Origin: Firmicutes bacterium CAG:582
GTDB taxonomy: Bacteria; Bacillota_I; Bacilli_A; RF39; UBA660
Assembly (NCBI GenBank): GCA_000435515.1
Contig: FR884159.1
Span: 1 to 15,061 of the forward strand
Direction of reading: 5' to 3'
DNA length: 15,061 nt
Both the position numbers and the translations under genes were made by a program. Shown piece by piece: positions 13,669 to 15,061 of the stretch (positions within the stretch are counted from its first letter, which is position 1; every line of letters starts with the position of its first letter). The notes under the pieces were generated by a model. That model was not told where the DNA came from and made no database searches. It was given only the letters and a program-made list of their open reading frames with translations.

Positions 13669-14400
13669 ATGTATGACATAATAAATGCTTTTTATAATTG
13701 TAAAAAAATTGGGTGGATAAAGAACGAAGGACACGGATTTAATTCAGTTGGTCGAACATTTGAGAAAATGGTTGGGATTAAAGAAAATTCAAGTCCTTTG
13801 GCAGACATAAATGGATTTGAAATAAAGGCAAAATGCAGTAAGATACACTCGAATATTACTCTTTTTAGTTGTTCACCATTTAATTATAGTGACGTTGACT
13901 GCTTTAGATCAACTTTAGGAAAACCCGATGAAACAATACGAGAATCAAAGGTATTGTTTTTGTCAGTTTGGAATAAGGAAAGTATTCTCATAAACGAAGA
14001 ATGGCTTTTAAAATTAGTTATAGATGAAAATTTTGGTATAATTAGTATTAAAGTTTATAATAAATATACTAATGAGTTTGTTACTGAAGTTATATGGCTT
14101 TTTGAGCAACTGGAACAGAGAATAAACGAAAAGTGTAAAAACCTAGTATTTATAGAGGCAGATCGAGGAATTAAAGATAACCAAATTTTTTTTAAATACA
14201 ATAATTTATCTTTTTATGAAATAAAATCTATTAGTACATTTTATAGACTCATCAAAGACGGAATAATTAGTATCACTTTCAATATAGGAGTCTATAAAAG
14301 CGGCAAAAATTTTGGAAAGCCCTACAATCACGGGATTAATTTTTGTATTAGAGAAAAAGACATTAATCTTCTTTATAATAAAATTTTAAATATAAATTAA
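13669..14400 (+). CDS. MvaI/BcnI family type II restriction endonuclease
   Basis: The only protein-coding gene I accept on the plus strand. The 243 residues match MvaI in length (about 246) and layout: V-G-R-T-F-E at 27-32 matches MvaI G-K-T-F-E (catalytic Glu, here Glu32); Asp46, Glu51 and Lys53 in D-x4-E-x-K reproduce the MvaI active site Asp50, Glu55, Lys57; and S-G-K-N-F-G-K-P-Y-N-H-G near the C-terminus matches the MvaI S-G-K-K-K-G-K-x-x-D-H-G segment near its recognition residues. MvaI and BcnI are monomeric enzymes related to the MutH nickase and cut CCWGG and CCSGG; the specificity here is unknown. The active site is intact. A perfect AGGAGG (13656-13661) lies 7 nt before the ATG. No methyltransferase or vsr gene is nearby. 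The upstream promoter is not obvious. A strong bidirectional terminator follows. Confidence 0.85.
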   Translation: MYDIINAFYNCKKIGWIKNEGHGFNSVGRTFEKMVGIKENSSPLADINGFEIKAKCSKIHSNITLFSCSPFNYSDVDCFRSTLGKPDETIRESKVLFLSVWNKESILINEEWLLKLVIDENFGIISIKVYNKYTNEFVTEVIWLFEQLEQRINEKCKNLVFIEADRGIKDNQIFFKYNNLSFYEIKSISTFYRLIKDGIISITFNIGVYKSGKNFGKPYNHGINFCIREKDINLLYNKILNIN

Positions 14401-14409
14401 TACTATACA

Positions 14410-14446
14410 AAAAAATGCTTGATTTTTTAAAAAACAAGCATTTTTT
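14410..14446. terminator. Bidirectional terminator between the restriction gene and the tRNA cluster
   Basis: A 12-bp stem AAAAAATGCTTG/CAAGCATTTTTT (14410-14421 with 14435-14446) around an A/T loop that can itself pair. T runs on both strands let it stop the plus-strand endonuclease transcript and the minus-strand tRNA transcript. Confidence 0.8.
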
Positions 14447-14452
14447 ATTAAA

Positions 14453-14469
14453 ATTCGAAAAGTTCGAAT
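14453..14469 (-). terminator. Hairpin downstream of tRNA-Pro, weak terminator or processing stem
   Basis: A 7-bp perfect stem ATTCGAA/TTCGAAT (14463-14469 with 14453-14459) and a 3-nt loop lie 11 nt beyond the tRNA-Pro CCA. Only three T follow on the minus strand, so it may act together with the stronger terminator at 14410-14446. Confidence 0.4.
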
Positions 14470-14480
14470 CAAATTTCAAA

Positions 14481-14557
14481 TGGTCGAGAAGACAGGATTC
14501 GAACCTGCGACCCCTAGTTCCCAAAACTAGTGCACTACCAAGCTGTGCTACTTCTCG
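14481..14557 (-). tRNA. tRNA-Pro (anticodon TGG)
   Basis: Cloverleaf read on the minus strand: 7-bp acceptor CGAGAAG/CTTCTCG starting with C as usual for bacterial tRNA-Pro, anticodon stem CTAGT/ACTAG, anticodon TGG at 14521-14523, T-loop TTCGAAT, discriminator A and encoded CCA (14481-14483). It is the last gene of the Arg-Pro unit, 8 nt after tRNA-Arg. Confidence 0.97.
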
Positions 14558-14565
14558 ATTTAATA

Positions 14566-14642
14566 TGGTGCGCCCAAAGGGAGTCGAACCCCTAACCTTT
14601 AGATCCGTAGTCTAACGCTCTATCCAATTGAGCTATGAGCGC
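14566..14642 (-). tRNA. tRNA-Arg (anticodon ACG)
   Basis: Acceptor GCGCTCA/TGGGCGC with one G-T pair, anticodon stem TTAGA/TCTAA, anticodon ACG at 14606-14608, T-loop TTCGACT and encoded CCA (14566-14568). The A at position 34 is expected to be edited to inosine by TadA so that it reads CGT, CGC and CGA codons. It is a substrate of the ArgRS encoded at 5068-6801. Confidence 0.97.
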
Positions 14643-14674
14643 AGAAAATATGCACACAAATAAATTACTATTTC

Positions 14675-14702
14675 ATTATATCATAAAATTTTAAAATTAC
14701 AA
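14675..14702 (-). promoter_or_regulatory. Promoter of the tRNA-Arg/tRNA-Pro unit
   Basis: Minus-strand -35 TTGTAA (14697-14702), 16-nt spacer, -10 TATAAT (14675-14680) with a TGA extension, between the terminator after tRNA-Lys and tRNA-Arg. It separates the tRNAs into two transcripts. Confidence 0.65.
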
Positions 14703-14721
14703 GTATTTTATTTATAAAAAT

Positions 14722-14742
14722 AAAAAAGTACAAAATGTACTT
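14722..14742 (-). terminator. Rho-independent terminator after tRNA-Lys
   Basis: Stem AAGTAC/GTACTT (14737-14742 with 14726-14731), 5-nt loop, then a T-rich run on the minus strand. It starts 12 nt after the tRNA-Lys CCA end and closes the Thr-Tyr-Gln-Lys unit. Confidence 0.7.
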
Positions 14743-14754
14743 CATTGTCTAAAA

Positions 14755-14830
14755 TGGTGTCCCGTTGGGAATTCGAATCCCAGACCCTCTGATTAAAAGT
14801 CAGATGCTCTACCAGCTGAGCTAACGGAAC
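14755..14830 (-). tRNA. tRNA-Lys (anticodon TTT)
   Basis: Acceptor GTTCCGT/ACGGGAC with one T-G pair, anticodon stem TCTGA/TCAGA, anticodon TTT at 14795-14797, T-loop TTCGAAT, encoded CCA at 14755-14757. It is last in the Thr-Tyr-Gln-Lys unit. Confidence 0.97.
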
Positions 14831-14837
14831 AAATATA

Positions 14838-14913
14838 TGGTTGCCTCGGAAGGGTTCGAACCTTCGGAATGTCAGAGTCAAAGTCTGATGCCTTACCACT
14901 TGGCTACGAGGCA
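14838..14913 (-). tRNA. tRNA-Gln (anticodon TTG)
   Basis: Acceptor TGCCTCG/CGAGGCA, anticodon stem TCAGA/TCTGA, anticodon TTG at 14879-14881, T-loop TTCGAAC, encoded CCA at 14838-14840. The spacer to tRNA-Lys is 7 nt. Confidence 0.97.
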
Positions 14914-14920
14914 ATTAAAG

Positions 14921-15004
14921 TGGTGGAAGGTCATGGATTCGAACCATGGAACCCTAGAGAACAGATTTACAGTCTGCCGCGTTTGACCACTTCGCTAACC
15001 TTCC
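14921..15004 (-). tRNA. tRNA-Tyr (anticodon GTA)
   Basis: Class II tRNA with a long variable arm: acceptor GGAAGGT/ACCTTCC, anticodon loop CTGTAAA with GTA at 14968-14970, T-loop TTCGAAT, encoded CCA at 14921-14923. The 84-nt length fits tRNA-Tyr. Confidence 0.97.
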
Positions 15005-15009
15005 ATAAG

Positions 15010-15061
15010 TGGTGCCGACAGAGGGAGTCGAACCCCCAACCTACTGATTACAAGTCAGTTG
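15010..15061 (-). tRNA. tRNA-Thr (anticodon TGT), 5' part cut by the window edge
   Basis: The 3' part of a tRNA: anticodon stem ACTGA/TCAGT with anticodon TGT at 15050-15052, T arm with TTCGACT, 3' acceptor strand and encoded CCA at 15010-15012. The D arm and 5' acceptor strand lie beyond the window. Confidence 0.93.

Noticed and set aside
14415..14615. Plus-strand frame of 66 codons containing R-R-Q-D-S-N-L-R-P
   Set aside because: It is the antisense of tRNA-Pro and tRNA-Arg plus a terminator; this peptide is a well-known false translation of tRNA genes.
14440..14700. Integration (att) duplication of a tRNA 3' end near the restriction gene
   Set aside because: TTCGAA words recur at 14454-14468, but they form a hairpin rather than a copy of the tRNA-Pro or tRNA-Arg 3' end, and no integrase is present.
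14708..14914. Minus-strand frame of 68 codons containing V-P-L-A-Q-L-V-E-H
   Set aside because: It is a translation of tRNA-Gln and tRNA-Lys, a common artefact, not a protein.
1..15061. CRISPR arrays, insertion sequences or prophage genes
   Set aside because: No regularly spaced repeats, transposase, integrase or phage structural genes were seen.

Overview
The window is very AT-rich and reads like a chromosomal segment of a low-GC, anaerobic Bacillota (Firmicutes) bacterium, probably an uncultured gut Bacilli or Erysipelotrichia-type lineage. The reasons are AGGAGG-type ribosome sites, sigma-A promoters often with a TGn extension of the -10, a SipW-type signal peptidase beside a TasA-like substrate, glycyl-radical pyruvate formate-lyase with its activase, and a YeeN-type YebC. 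TGA is used as a stop (pflA), so the code is standard and the organism is not a Mycoplasma. The species is not identifiable from the sequence alone.

Nearly everything lies on the minus strand. From right to left: a tRNA cluster (Thr cut by the window edge, Tyr, Gln, Lys, terminator, then a second promoter with Arg and Pro) at 14481-15061; one plus-strand gene for an MvaI/BcnI-type restriction endonuclease (13669-14400), divergent from topoisomerase III (topB, 11420-13549); a roughly 325-nt unit with no long gene (11057-11415) that has a perfect consensus promoter, a terminator and many possible stems; then pflB-pflA (10994-8059), whose promoter overlaps a probable Rex operator.

Continuing left: a membrane-anchored protein resembling only the N-terminal domain of arylsulfate sulfotransferases (7995-6877); argS overlapping a patatin-like lipase gene (6801-4305); yebC with its own promoter inside the lipase gene; an OmpR-type response regulator overlapping its histidine kinase (3492-1482); and a TasA/camelysin-like secreted protein followed by its SipW-type signal peptidase (1272-33).

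Functionally the window holds core information processing (argS, yebC, topB, tRNAs), fermentative pyruvate metabolism with an apparent NADH-responsive switch, a surface-protein export module and a two-component system. The most interesting unexplained item is the 11057-11415 unit, which is either an undescribed structured RNA or an mRNA for very small proteins. Next are the propeller-less sulfotransferase-like surface protein and the restriction endonuclease with no methyltransferase in view. All promoter, operator and RNA-structure calls were made by eye, without folding or database searches.
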